A stretch of DNA of 29,613 nt, from NCBI GenBank assembly GCA_023423995.1, contig JAFAEL010000284.1, forward strand, positions 1 through 29,613. The letters run 5' to 3'. The position numbers and the translations under genes were made by a program. A model generated the notes under the pieces. It was not told the origin of the DNA and searched no databases. It saw nothing but the letters and a program-made list of their open reading frames with translations. Origin of the DNA: Pseudomonadota bacterium (lineage in GTDB: Bacteria; Pseudomonadota; Alphaproteobacteria; Rhizobiales; Beijerinckiaceae). Below, piece after piece: positions 15,432 through 23,766 of this stretch (position 1 is the stretch's first letter; each line of letters begins with the position of its first letter).

Positions 15432-16937
15432 TCACGCCACCTTCCGGGGCACCAGCCGAAGCCCTGAGATCGAGGCCTGAGCACCTTCGGTGCCGGCTTC
15501 CGAGTACTCGGCGTCCTCGTTGACCGCCCACACGTCGTACAGGCGTTCGCCCGCCATGATGTTTCTGGCGGCGAGCATGCCGGTCATCATGGCATGGTCC
15601 TGATTGTTGTACTTGTGCATGCCGTTACGCCCTACCGGATGCAGGGTCGGATAGTTCATCTGGAAATCGAGACGGATCGCCTCGACGTTCTCGCGGTAGG
15701 CATCGTCGTAGACCGGATAGGCCTTGGGTTGGCGTACGATGGCAGCGTCGACGACGTCTGCCGGGTCGATCAGGCCTATGCGCCCGATCTCATGCGCAGC
15801 AAGTGCGATGAGTTCGTCATCCGGCATCGTCCAGAGCCCATCCCCTTCAAAACAGAAATACTCCAGCCCGAGGCACGTATGCCCCTCGTCCGGTACCATC
15901 TCGGGCGACCATGAGCGGAAGTTCTGAACGCGCCCGACGAGCACGGACGGGTCGTGGATGTACACCCAGTTGTCGGGAAAGGATTTGTCCGACTTCGCGA
16001 TGAGGGCCACCGTCAGGAAGTCTCGATATCTCAGCGCGCGCGCCTGGAAGAGGCTGATCGGCGTTGGCGTCAAGGCCTCGGCGAGCTCCCGCAACGGCGC
16101 GGACGAGACCACGTGCCGGGCGGTAAAGGTTTCCCGGGTGCCATCCGACCGCAAGGCCGTCACGGTCCAGATGCTGCGCTTCGCATCCCAGGACAGTCCG
16201 TCGACGCGCCGGTCCATGAGGACGTGGCCGCCGAAGCTGCGGATCTTGCGGGCTGCTGCCTCCCACATCATGCCAGGCCCGCGCCGCGGGTAGCGGAAGG
16301 ATTCGATCAGGGTCTTCACGACCTCGCCGCTCTTCTTTGCCGTGGGCTTTTTCAGCGCGAGCGATCGGGCCAGGCCATCGAGAATCGCGGTTCGCAGGTC
16401 GAGGCCCTTGATGCGCTGAGAAGCCCAGTCGGCCGAGATCTCGTCGCAACCCATGCCCCAGACCTTCTCAGTGTACGTCTTGAAGAAGATCGAGAAGAGA
16501 CGCTCGCCGAACTGGTTCCGAACCCACTCGTGAAAGGTCTTGGGCTGGCGGATCGGGCGAAGGCGCGCCGCCGCATAGGACAGGACGCAGGCCGCGGATT
16601 CGACCACGCCCAGGTTCCGCAAGGCTTCGAGTGCCTTCAGCGGATAGGCGTAGAACTTGCCCTTGTAGAAGATGCGAGACAGGCGCGGCCGCTCGATGAA
16701 ATCATCGGGCAGGATCTCGGTCCAGAGGTCGACCACCTCCTTCTGCTTCGAGAAGAAGCGGTGTCCGCCGATGTCGAACAGGAAGCCGTTGTGCTCGACC
16801 GTGCGGCTGATCCCGCCAACCTGATCCGGGTCGGCCTCCAGCACCACGACCTGGAAGCCGGACTTCGCGAGCGTGTAGGCCGTCGTCAGGCCTGCTGGGC
16901 CGGCGCCTATGACGAGGGTGTCGGTGTGGCCGCTCAT
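15432..16937 (-). CDS. FAD-dependent oxidoreductase (amine-oxidase/UDP-galactopyranose-mutase-like)
   Basis: A 501-residue flavoprotein. The N-terminus carries the dinucleotide-binding fold (VIGAGPAGLTTAYTLAKSG, then VVVLEADPDQVGG with the ribose-binding acidic residue). A second family block, GFLFDIGGHRFFSKQKEV, follows at about residues 51-68, and the C-terminal FAD block appears around GRNGMHKYNNQDHAMMTGMLAARNI. This set is typical of amine-oxidase-like proteins often annotated with UDP-galactopyranose mutase or protoporphyrinogen oxidase; the substrate is uncertain. It overlaps the stop of a GtrA-type gene by 4 bp and lies beside a GT87 glycosyltransferase, so a role in making or flipping an envelope sugar-lipid is the best guess. 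The start is ATG 16937. Confidence 0.85.
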   Translation of the reverse strand: MSGHTDTLVIGAGPAGLTTAYTLAKSGFQVVVLEADPDQVGGISRTVEHNGFLFDIGGHRFFSKQKEVVDLWTEILPDDFIERPRLSRIFYKGKFYAYPLKALEALRNLGVVESAACVLSYAAARLRPIRQPKTFHEWVRNQFGERLFSIFFKTYTEKVWGMGCDEISADWASQRIKGLDLRTAILDGLARSLALKKPTAKKSGEVVKTLIESFRYPRRGPGMMWEAAARKIRSFGGHVLMDRRVDGLSWDAKRSIWTVTALRSDGTRETFTARHVVSSAPLRELAEALTPTPISLFQARALRYRDFLTVALIAKSDKSFPDNWVYIHDPSVLVGRVQNFRSWSPEMVPDEGHTCLGLEYFCFEGDGLWTMPDDELIALAAHEIGRIGLIDPADVVDAAIVRQPKAYPVYDDAYRENVEAIRLDFQMNYPTLHPVGRNGMHKYNNQDHAMMTGMLAARNIMAGERLYDVWAVNEDAEYSEAGTEGAQASISGLRLVPRKVA

Positions 16938-17428
16938 GGTCTGATTCCGAGGAGCTCAGGGGCCTCGCCGGCGAGGCGGGCCCGGAAGGTGACGAGGCAC
17001 TGGCCGGCGAAAGAGAGGCCCGCGGCCATTGCAGCGGCGATGCCGATCGCTGTGAGCGCCGGAAGGGCGGGAGCGAAGCTCCGAAGCGCGAGAAAGACGG
17101 CGAGGTTGAAACCTTGGGCGCAGAGCGCCACCGCGACGTAGCGCAAGGCCTCTGCGGGCACCGGGCGTCCGCTCGCCGTGAATGTGAAGCGCCGGTTCAG
17201 CTGCCACGTCGCGAAGGTCGCGACCCCGATGGAGATGCTTCTGGCGAGAGCGTCCGGCGCTCCGAGCGCCGACACGCCGGAGAAGGTCGTCATATCCGTC
17301 AGGAGGCCGGCGCTGCCGACCAGAAGAAAACGCGGAAGACTCAGGGTCATCGCTCGGCGGAGCAGGGCGGCCGCCGGCAACGAATCCCATCTTCGATGAC
17401 GCGACCGACTCGAGGCGATCGAACTCAC
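16934..17428 (-). CDS. GtrA-family membrane protein
   Basis: A 164-residue inner-membrane protein with four predicted helices. The GtrA block is visible: LPRFLLVGSAGLLTDMTTFSG, then RSISIGVATFATWQLNRRFTF (with the conserved W-x-L-N-R-x-F-T-F) and LRYVAVALCAQGFNLAVFLAL. GtrA proteins are thought to help flip polyprenyl-phosphate-linked sugars across the membrane, though some are implicated in other cell-wall steps. The start GTG 17428 has AGGAG seven bases upstream; a later ATG (17350) would give a shorter N-tail. It overlaps the FAD oxidoreductase start by 4 bp and is divergent from the GT87 gene, making a likely sugar-lipid module. Confidence 0.88.
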   Translation of the reverse strand: MSSIASSRSRHRRWDSLPAAALLRRAMTLSLPRFLLVGSAGLLTDMTTFSGVSALGAPDALARSISIGVATFATWQLNRRFTFTASGRPVPAEALRYVAVALCAQGFNLAVFLALRSFAPALPALTAIGIAAAMAAGLSFAGQCLVTFRARLAGEAPELLGIRP

Positions 17429-17577
17429 ACGGCGACTCCTGTTCGCCGGCAGCCTGACGAAAAATGGTTGATGCGCCGTTGCGGTGAGCCCCGCCTCGTT
17501 AAGGATCCTGCCACGTTAGGCGGCGGGTAAGCCCATTCCAGGAGGATGCGGCGGCAGTCGGCAGGTTCTGGAGCAGC

Positions 17578-18831
17578 ATGGAAGCCTTCGCGACGGGAAC
17601 CTGGCTGACGCGCTCGCGCGTTCGGGCCGTGGCGCTTGTTCTGGTCGTCGGAACGGCGGCCGCCGTGCTGTTGCTCCTGGCAACCCGAACCGGGCCATAC
17701 GGCACGCTGGACAAGTGGGGGCGCCCGCTCGGCACGGACTTTACACTCATCTGGAGTGCCGGGACGCTGGCGCTGGAGGGGAGGGCAGCAGGCGCCTACG
17801 ACTGGACGACCATCGGGGAAGCCGAGAAGGCCACGCACGGAACGGAGGACGTTGCTCTTCTCGGCTGGCACTACCCTCCAATTTTCTTCCTTCTGGCCGC
17901 GCCTCTCGCGTCGCTGCCTTACATCGTCTCGCTCGTCCTATGGCAGGCCGTGACCATAGCGGGAGCCGCCTCGGTCGCCTGGCGCATCCTGCCGCGTTGG
18001 GACACGCTTCTCATTGCCCTGGGCTTCCCGGCGGTTCTCATATGCCTCGCCCACGGTCACAACGGGTTCCTGACAGCTGCCCTGTTCGGGGGCGGTTTGC
18101 TGCTGCTGGACCGCCGCCCGTTCATCGCAGGGCTGCTGCTTGGCTGCCTCGCGTACAAGCCCCAGTTCGGGATCATTCTTCCGCTGGCGCTTGCGGCAGG
18201 GGGGCACTGGCGAGCCATCGCCGGTGCCACCATCGCCGTGATCGTCCTCGTCGTGGCGGCCCTGACGTTCTTCGGGGCCGAAACCTGGGCGGCCTTCTTC
18301 TCCTCGATAGAATCCACCCGCCGGATCGCGGTCGAAGACGGCGCCACGGGCTGGTACAAGATCCAGAGCATCTTCGCCTGGGTGCGCATGCTCGGCGGCT
18401 CTCTGCCGCTGGCCTACGCGGCGCAGGGCGTCGTGTCCTTCTGCGTGATCGCCGCGACAGTCTGGCTCTGGTTCATCCAGGCTCCGATGCGGTTGCGAGC
18501 GGCGTGCCTGCTTCTCGCCTCGCTTCTTTCGACGCCCTACCTCCTCGACTACGATCTCGTCCTTCTCGGACCGGCGATTGCCTTGCTGGCCAGCTACGGT
18601 CTTGAGCATGGCTTTCGCCGATGGGAGGCGACAGCGCTCGCCTTTGCCTGGGTCGTCCCGATCGCGGCGAGAGCCCTCGCCTTCTTCTGCCAAATCCCGG
18701 GCGGGTTCCTGGCGGTCTCGATCCTCTTCATCCTCGCGGCAGGCCGCGCGATGCGGGAGAGCTCCGGCGAAGCGTCCGTCAGCCGTATCGCAGCTTCATG
18801 GCGACGATCAACGAGACGAGCGCCAGGCTGA
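17578..18831 (+). CDS. GT87-family (DUF2029) polyprenyl-phosphate-dependent glycosyltransferase
   Basis: A 417-residue polytopic membrane protein with about ten hydrophobic segments. GTDFTLIWSAGTLALEG (about residues 52-68) carries the conserved Asp after the first helix that GT-C enzymes use for catalysis; WHYPPIFFLLAAPLA, CLAYKPQFGIILPLALAAGG and STPYLLDYDLVLLGPA are further GT87 blocks. Members such as mycobacterial PimE transfer a sugar from a polyprenyl-phosphate donor on the outer side of the inner membrane. With GtrA and the FAD oxidoreductase divergently encoded 150 bp away, the likely task is decorating an envelope glycolipid or polysaccharide. The last 53 bp overlap the SemiSWEET gene on the other strand. 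Confidence 0.88.
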   Translation: MEAFATGTWLTRSRVRAVALVLVVGTAAAVLLLLATRTGPYGTLDKWGRPLGTDFTLIWSAGTLALEGRAAGAYDWTTIGEAEKATHGTEDVALLGWHYPPIFFLLAAPLASLPYIVSLVLWQAVTIAGAASVAWRILPRWDTLLIALGFPAVLICLAHGHNGFLTAALFGGGLLLLDRRPFIAGLLLGCLAYKPQFGIILPLALAAGGHWRAIAGATIAVIVLVVAALTFFGAETWAAFFSSIESTRRIAVEDGATGWYKIQSIFAWVRMLGGSLPLAYAAQGVVSFCVIAATVWLWFIQAPMRLRAACLLLASLLSTPYLLDYDLVLLGPAIALLASYGLEHGFRRWEATALAFAWVVPIAARALAFFCQIPGGFLAVSILFILAAGRAMRESSGEASVSRIAASWRRSTRRAPG

Positions 18832-19039
18832 GCGCATTGGCGAGGATCAGAGGCCAGCTCCCGATCAAGACGCCATAGGCCAGCCATAGAGCCAGTCCCA
18901 AGCCGAATGTGAGCTGGGCTGAAAGGGAGATGGCTCTCGTGTCCCGTAGCCGGATCGTCCGCAGGGCCTGTGGGACCCAGCAGAAGGTCGTGAGCACGGC
19001 GGCCGCGCCGCCGATCGATTCGGCCAGAAGTGACGTCAT
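18779..19039 (-). CDS. SemiSWEET-type sugar transporter
   Basis: An 86-residue, three-helix membrane protein. The PQ-loop motif is clear in FCWVPQALRTIRLRDTRAIS (residues about 19-38), and the third helix ends in LANALSLALVSLIVAMKL. SemiSWEETs work as dimers that let mono- or disaccharides move down their gradient. The length is typical. The start ATG 19039 is the natural one; longer frames upstream have no signal. It overlaps the 3' end of the GT87 gene by 53 bp, tail to tail. It lies divergent to the DUF3775 gene, about 100 bp away. Confidence 0.85.
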   Translation of the reverse strand: MTSLLAESIGGAAAVLTTFCWVPQALRTIRLRDTRAISLSAQLTFGLGLALWLAYGVLIGSWPLILANALSLALVSLIVAMKLRYG

Positions 19040-19139
19040 GGCCCATGAATGCAGGTCGTCGGTCGCCGTACCACCGGTTGCCGACTGAACCTGCGCTCCG
19101 GTCGCGGGTTTTCGTCCGGCGACAAGGGAGAAACGGTCG

Positions 19140-19520
19140 ATGGACATCGCGTTGGACAAGGTTTGCGAGCTCATCCTGCGGGCCCGCGCAGTCGACGTGA
19201 AGGAAGGCATGACGGATCCGGATTCGGGCTCCAATGCGATCGACGACGGGATGGCCGACGTGCTTACCGCAGGCTCGGACGATGCCAGCGAAGAAGAGAT
19301 CCGGGAGTTCATCGCCGGCCTGAACGACGACGAACGACACGACATCGTCGCGATCGTGTGGATAGGTCGAGGCGATTTCGACGCCGAGGATTGGTCGGAG
19401 GCGCTGCGAACCGCGCGGGAGCGGGAGCAGGGCGACACGGCCGATTATCTGCTCGGAATTCCGAACCTGCCCGATCTTCTCGACGAGGGGCTGGCAGCGC
19501 TCGGCCGCTCCTGCGCCTGA
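19140..19520 (+). CDS. DUF3775 protein
   Basis: A 126-residue acidic soluble protein of unknown function. It has the pattern I know from DUF3775: VDVKEGMTDPDSGSNAIDDGM in the first half and EEEIREFIAGLNDDERHDIVAIVWIGRGDF in the second (split here over about residues 50-79), followed by WSEALRTARE. The family is common in Rhizobiales. No catalytic residues are known. The ATG 19140 has GGGAG about nine bases upstream. It appears to be transcribed alone. The strongly acidic composition might suggest binding of metal or a basic partner, but there is no direct evidence. Confidence 0.78.
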   Translation: MDIALDKVCELILRARAVDVKEGMTDPDSGSNAIDDGMADVLTAGSDDASEEEIREFIAGLNDDERHDIVAIVWIGRGDFDAEDWSEALRTAREREQGDTADYLLGIPNLPDLLDEGLAALGRSCA

Positions 19521-19621
19521 GCTAACGCCGCCGCACCGCCGCCAGCGCAGGGCAGCTCTGCTTCCATGCGCTCCGGGTGGTGCGCGTCTTGCTCACTCGT
19601 CCGTCGATGTTAAGACGGGCT

Positions 19622-20812
19622 ATGCGGTCGATCCTCTCCAGGCCGCCCTTCGGCAATCCAGCCTCCGCCAGCATCGCTCTCCTCGTCGCCATCACGATGA
19701 CGGGGACACTCGCGATGCACGTGTTCGTTCCTGCGCTGCCCCAGGCAGGAGCGGATCTGGGCGCCTCGCCAGGGGCGATGCAACTCACCATCACGCTTTA
19801 TCTGGTCGGGCTCGCCGCCGGCCAGTTGGTCTATGGGCCCATTTCGGACCGCTTCGGCCGGCGACCCGTCATCATCGTCAGCCTTCTGCTCTATCTAGTC
19901 GGGTTCCTTCTCGCGATCCCCGCGGCCTCCATCGGAGGCCTGATCGTCGCGCGCGTTCTCCAATCGCTCGGCGGGTGCGGATCGCTGGTGATCGGACGTG
20001 CCATGGTGCGGGATGTGTCGAGCGGACAGGACGCGGCTCGCCAACTGGCCTTCCTGACCATGGCGATGTCGATGACGCCGGCGCTGGCGCCTGCGATCGG
20101 CGGCTTCATCGATCACGCCTTCGGGTGGCGAGCGATCTTCGTGGCCCTGGCCGTGCTCGTCGCCGTTATCCTGCTGCTCGTCGTGTTCACGCTGCCGGAA
20201 ACGAACCGGCGGCCAATCGCACTTCCCGGCTTTCGAGCAACCTTCGGCAGCTACGCCCGGCTCGCGCGCTCAGCCAAGTTCCGGCGCTACACAATTGCGG
20301 CGGCATGCGGCGGCACCAGCCTCTACGCCTTTCTGGCGGTGGCGCCGTTCCTGATCGGCGAGATGCTGGGCCGATCCTCGCAGGAGGTCGGGCTCTGGTG
20401 CCTCTTCGTCACTGTCGGGATGGCGGTGGGCTCGGCCCTGTTCCGAATGATCGCTCGACAAAGCGAGGTCCGCGTCGCCGCGCAGCGAGGCAACCTCATC
20501 TGCCTTGCATCGGCGATCGTTCTCGCTGGGCTGATCGCCGGCGGCTTCTTCTCAATCTGGACGCTGGTCCTGCCGCTTTTCACCTATGCGATCGGCGTGG
20601 GCGTGATGGGCCCCAACGCGGTCGCCGGCCTGATGAATGTCGATCCGGATGCGGCCGGCTCCGCTTCAAGCCTCTATGGTTTCGTGTCGATGGGCTTCGG
20701 GGCGCTCTACACGGTGCCGGTGGCCCTATTCCACGGCGCGGGCGCGCTGCCGATGGCTCTCACCCTACTCTTTGCGTCCTGTCTCGCTGCCGCCGCCCTT
20801 CACCGGGTCTGA
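19622..20812 (+). CDS. Bcr/CflA-family (DHA1) multidrug efflux transporter
   Basis: About 396 residues with 12 membrane helices, a normal DHA1 length. The Bcr/CflA markers are MHVFVPALPQAGADLGAS in the first helix to loop, QLVYGPISDRFGRRPVII (motif A, GPISDRFGRRP), and RVLQSLGGCGSLVIGRAMVRD (motif B with conserved Arg). Motif C resembles TPALAPAIGGFIDHAFGWRAIF. It would export drugs or metabolites such as sulfonamides or cysteine-pathway intermediates against protons. The start is unsure: ATG 19622, ATG 19607 or GTG 19577, none with a strong ribosome site. The stop TGA at 20810-20812 abuts the stop of the PBP gene on the other strand, forming TGATCA. Confidence 0.9.
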   Translation: MRSILSRPPFGNPASASIALLVAITMTGTLAMHVFVPALPQAGADLGASPGAMQLTITLYLVGLAAGQLVYGPISDRFGRRPVIIVSLLLYLVGFLLAIPAASIGGLIVARVLQSLGGCGSLVIGRAMVRDVSSGQDAARQLAFLTMAMSMTPALAPAIGGFIDHAFGWRAIFVALAVLVAVILLLVVFTLPETNRRPIALPGFRATFGSYARLARSAKFRRYTIAAACGGTSLYAFLAVAPFLIGEMLGRSSQEVGLWCLFVTVGMAVGSALFRMIARQSEVRVAAQRGNLICLASAIVLAGLIAGGFFSIWTLVLPLFTYAIGVGVMGPNAVAGLMNVDPDAAGSASSLYGFVSMGFGALYTVPVALFHGAGALPMALTLLFASCLAAAALHRV

Positions 20813-22879
20813 TCAGTTCCCGAACAGCTTTTCGAAGAACTCCGTCAGGGGATCCGGGCCCGACTGGGCGCCGGCCGGACGGCTGGAACGGCCGCCAGAC
20901 GCCGAGGCGACGCGCGTGCCTGGCGAGCCGGGGAGGGCGACTGGCCGCTCTCCCTGAAGTCCCGCCTTCATGAAGCGGCTCCAGACTTCCACCGGTAGGC
21001 CCCCACCCGAAACCTTCTTGGTCGGGGTGCCGTCGTCGTTTCCAAGCCAGACGCCGGCGACGAGGTTTCCCGTGTAGCCGACGAACCAGGCGTCGCGGAA
21101 TTCCTGGCTGGTGCCCGTCTTCCCTGCCGCCTCCCAGCCCGGGATCTCGGCCTTCCGCGCTGTTCCGGTGAGAAGCGTCTCCCGCATCATGCCGTTCATC
21201 ATGGCAACGGCGGAGGTATCGATCACCCGACCGAGGCCGCCTTCCGTCCGCCGGTAAATTACCTTGCCTCCCGGCCCTCGGACCTCGGCGATGATGTACG
21301 GGACGACGCCAAAGCCGCCATTCGCGAAGGCCGCGTAGGCGCCGACCAACTCGATCGGCGAGACTTCCGACGTGCCGAGCGCGATGGAGGCGTTCGGCTG
21401 CAGAGCGGAGGCGATGCCGAGCCGGCGGGCGATCTGCACCACCTTCTTCGGGCCGACCTCCATTCCGAGCCGGACGGCGACCGTGTTGAGCGACAGGGCG
21501 AGCCCGTCGCGGAGCGTCACCGGGCCACGGTAGTCACGTGAATAGTTCTCCGGGTTCCAGCCGCGGACCGAGATCGGTCCGTCCTCCCGAACGGTGTCCG
21601 GCGTCAGGCCGGCTTCGACCGCCGCAAGATACACGAAGGGCTTGAAAGCCGAGCCCGGCTGGCGCTTCGCGTTCGTGGCGCGGTTGAACTGGCTCTCCGC
21701 ATAATCCCGCCCGCCGACCAGGGCTCGGAGCGCCCCGTCCGGCCGCATGGCCACGACGGCTCCCTGCTGGACGCCGAATTTCGACCCCTTCTGCCCAAGC
21801 TCCTCGGTCAGCGACCGCTCGGCGGCGGCCTGCAGCACGGGATCGATCGTCGTCCTGACGGAGATGTCGCTTTCAACCGTGCCCACGAAGTCGTCGAGCA
21901 CGTCCATGACCAGGTCGGCGGCGTAGTTGGCCGAGCCCGCGCCCGCCCGGCGGGTGGGCTTGGCCGGCTCCATCAGGGCCGTCTTGTGCTGCTCGGGCCT
22001 GATGTAGCCTTCGTCCGCCATCGCGGCGAGGACCAACTCCGCGCGGGCCCGTGCGGCCTCCGGATTTCGGTTCGGCGCAAGGCGGGACGGCGCCTGGACG
22101 AGGCCGGCGAGGGTAGCGGCTTCTGCGACAGTAACCTCGCGCGCGGGCTTGCCATAATAGCGCTGGGCCGCAGCCTCGACCCCGTAGGCGCCCGCGCCGA
22201 AATAGACCCGGTTGAGATACAGCTCGAGGATCTGGTCCTTGGTATATTGGTGCTCCAACCAGAGCGCTAGGATTGCCTCCTGAATCTTGCGGGAGGCGGT
22301 GCGCTCCTGGGTCAGGAAGAGGTTCTTTGCGAGCTGCTGCGTCAGCGTCGAACCGCCCTGAGAAACGCCGCGCGAGGTTAGGTTGCGGAAGGCCGCGCGG
22401 GCGATGCCGAGGGGATCGATCCCGAAATGGCCGTAGAAGCGCCGGTCCTCGATCGCCACGAAAGCCCGTGGGAGATGGGGCGGCAGCTCTTTGATCGAAA
22501 CGCTGCGGCCGCCGGTCTCGCCGCGGTTGGCGAGCAGCGTCCCATCCGATGCGAGGATCGCGACATTCGGCGGGCGCTTGGGGACGGAGAGCTGGTCGAT
22601 CGGCGGAAGCTGCGTCGCGTGATAGGCTACGAGGCCTGTAACCCCGATCGCCGCCCAGATCCCGACGACGAGCGCCCACGAGATCAGGCGCCCGATGAGG
22701 GAGCGGCTTCGCTTCCGGCTCGGCTTTTGCCGCCGGCCCTTGTCTCCGCCTCGTCCAGACCTTGCCATCGTTCCCCCGGCCCGGTCGCCGTGGGACAACC
22801 TGAGCCCAACATCCGACGGATCGCCGGAATCGAATACCGGCTCCCGTCGTTCCCGGCGGCGCTCCGGTCCCTTACTCAT
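20813..22879 (-). CDS. mrcA: Class A penicillin-binding protein (PBP1A): peptidoglycan glycosyltransferase/transpeptidase
   Basis: A bifunctional enzyme of about 688 residues that polymerises and crosslinks peptidoglycan on the outer side of the inner membrane. Order: basic cytoplasmic tail, one membrane helix (LISWALVVGIWAAIGVTGLV), then the GT51 glycosyltransferase with EDRRFYGHFGID, GGSTLTQQLAKN, RKIQEAILALWLE and YLNRVYFGAGAYG. The transpeptidase has SxxK (GSAFK), SxN (SLN in GLALSLNTVAVRL) and KTG (GKTGTSQEFRDAWFVG). All catalytic motifs are intact. The start is uncertain: ATG 22879 with GGGGAG just upstream, or ATG 22768 (MARSGRGGDKGRR), which removes a poorly conserved tail. A Ser/Gly/Pro-rich C-terminal tail is usual. 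Confidence 0.93.
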   Translation of the reverse strand: MSKGPERRRERREPVFDSGDPSDVGLRLSHGDRAGGTMARSGRGGDKGRRQKPSRKRSRSLIGRLISWALVVGIWAAIGVTGLVAYHATQLPPIDQLSVPKRPPNVAILASDGTLLANRGETGGRSVSIKELPPHLPRAFVAIEDRRFYGHFGIDPLGIARAAFRNLTSRGVSQGGSTLTQQLAKNLFLTQERTASRKIQEAILALWLEHQYTKDQILELYLNRVYFGAGAYGVEAAAQRYYGKPAREVTVAEAATLAGLVQAPSRLAPNRNPEAARARAELVLAAMADEGYIRPEQHKTALMEPAKPTRRAGAGSANYAADLVMDVLDDFVGTVESDISVRTTIDPVLQAAAERSLTEELGQKGSKFGVQQGAVVAMRPDGALRALVGGRDYAESQFNRATNAKRQPGSAFKPFVYLAAVEAGLTPDTVREDGPISVRGWNPENYSRDYRGPVTLRDGLALSLNTVAVRLGMEVGPKKVVQIARRLGIASALQPNASIALGTSEVSPIELVGAYAAFANGGFGVVPYIIAEVRGPGGKVIYRRTEGGLGRVIDTSAVAMMNGMMRETLLTGTARKAEIPGWEAAGKTGTSQEFRDAWFVGYTGNLVAGVWLGNDDGTPTKKVSGGGLPVEVWSRFMKAGLQGERPVALPGSPGTRVASASGGRSSRPAGAQSGPDPLTEFFEKLFGN

Positions 22880-23028
22880 TACGCTCCCCGCAAAGCCCGC
22901 GGCGTGCGGGCCAGGCTCGGACACAACACGATAATCCGGGGCGCTTTAAGGCTGCGTAAAGCCGCGCTCTGGCTCGGTGCCGCCCCCTATGCTTTGGTCC
23001 AGCCTGACGCAATCCCGAAAGGATCCAG

Positions 23029-23517
23029 ATGAAGCAGGCTTTCCGACTGGCTGCCCTGTGCGCCGCCTTCGCCGCTTTCCCCGCCGCGGGCCAGCAGCAG
23101 CCGGCGGCCCCCGAAAGCGAGCAGACGGTCGTGATGCGCAGCGTGCTCGAGGCGCTCAGAGCCAACACGGCAGCGCTCCAGCGGAACAGCCAGATGCTGG
23201 AGACGTTCTCCAACCGCCTGGAGCGTGTCGAGGCCGCGACCCGAAACGTGCCCCCGGCTATGGAGGGGTTAAGGACGGATATCATCGCCATTCGAGCAGG
23301 TCTCGACAGGCTCGTCACGGCGGCGAGTGGAAAGCGGCCTGCCGCCACCCTCCGCTTCTCGCCCTTCGCTTGCGGCAACGAGGCCGAGGCGAGCTGCGTC
23401 GTGAACGCCTGCAAATCGGTCGGCTACGGCAACGGGGTCGCGGTTTCGGTCAACCGGACGGGGACAGGCGCGAATGTCCGCCCGACCAGCGTCGCGGAAG
23501 CCACTTGCTACGAGTAA
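23029..23517 (+). CDS. Exported protein with coiled-coil segment, unknown function
   Basis: A 162-residue protein not recognised by family. A signal peptide covers about residues 1-21 (MKQAFRLAALCAAFAAFPAAG), followed by a Gln/Pro/Ala-rich stretch. Residues about 35-100 are predicted coiled coil (SVLEALRANTAALQRNSQM, NRLERVEAATR), like small periplasmic or lipoprotein trimers. The last part (about 108-162) is compact, with four cysteines (FACGNEAEASCVVNACKSVG and a final CYE) that could make two disulfides. AAAGGA five bases before ATG 23029 fits as a ribosome site. It is divergent from the PBP gene and about 250 bp upstream of the pruR-like gene; a hairpin at 23583-23606 probably separates the transcripts. 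Confidence 0.75.
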   Translation: MKQAFRLAALCAAFAAFPAAGQQQPAAPESEQTVVMRSVLEALRANTAALQRNSQMLETFSNRLERVEAATRNVPPAMEGLRTDIIAIRAGLDRLVTAASGKRPAATLRFSPFACGNEAEASCVVNACKSVGYGNGVAVSVNRTGTGANVRPTSVAEATCYE

Positions 23518-23582
23518 GGGCTGGACCACGGCAGGCATCCGGGATCAGCGAGCCCGTGCGCGTGCGCGTGGATAGTCCGATC

Positions 23583-23606
23583 GGAACTCGGGTTATCTCG
23601 AGTTCC
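23583..23606 (+). terminator. Inverted repeat after the exported-protein gene
   Basis: GGAACTCG pairs with CGAGTTCC (8 bp, extended by a G-U and a G-C pair) around a short loop. It lies 66 bp after the stop of the coiled-coil protein gene and before the pruR-like gene. No U-run follows, so it could be a terminator that needs help, or a protein-binding palindrome. Confidence 0.4.
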
Positions 23607-23766
23607 TATCGAGTGGGGTGCCCCGGCCGGGACGCTCCGGGGTCCCCGTCTGGAGTAAGGGCTCCCTGATCCTGAAACTTCGCGTCGACCGCTCCATTTC
23701 CAGCTTGAGAATGCACCATCCCTAAAGGAAATGCTCATACCTGAGATGTGGCACGCGCCACAGAGC

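Noticed and set aside
15954..17141. Long plus-strand frame over the FAD oxidoreductase and GtrA genes
   Set aside because: Antisense to two recognised genes and no recognisable protein.
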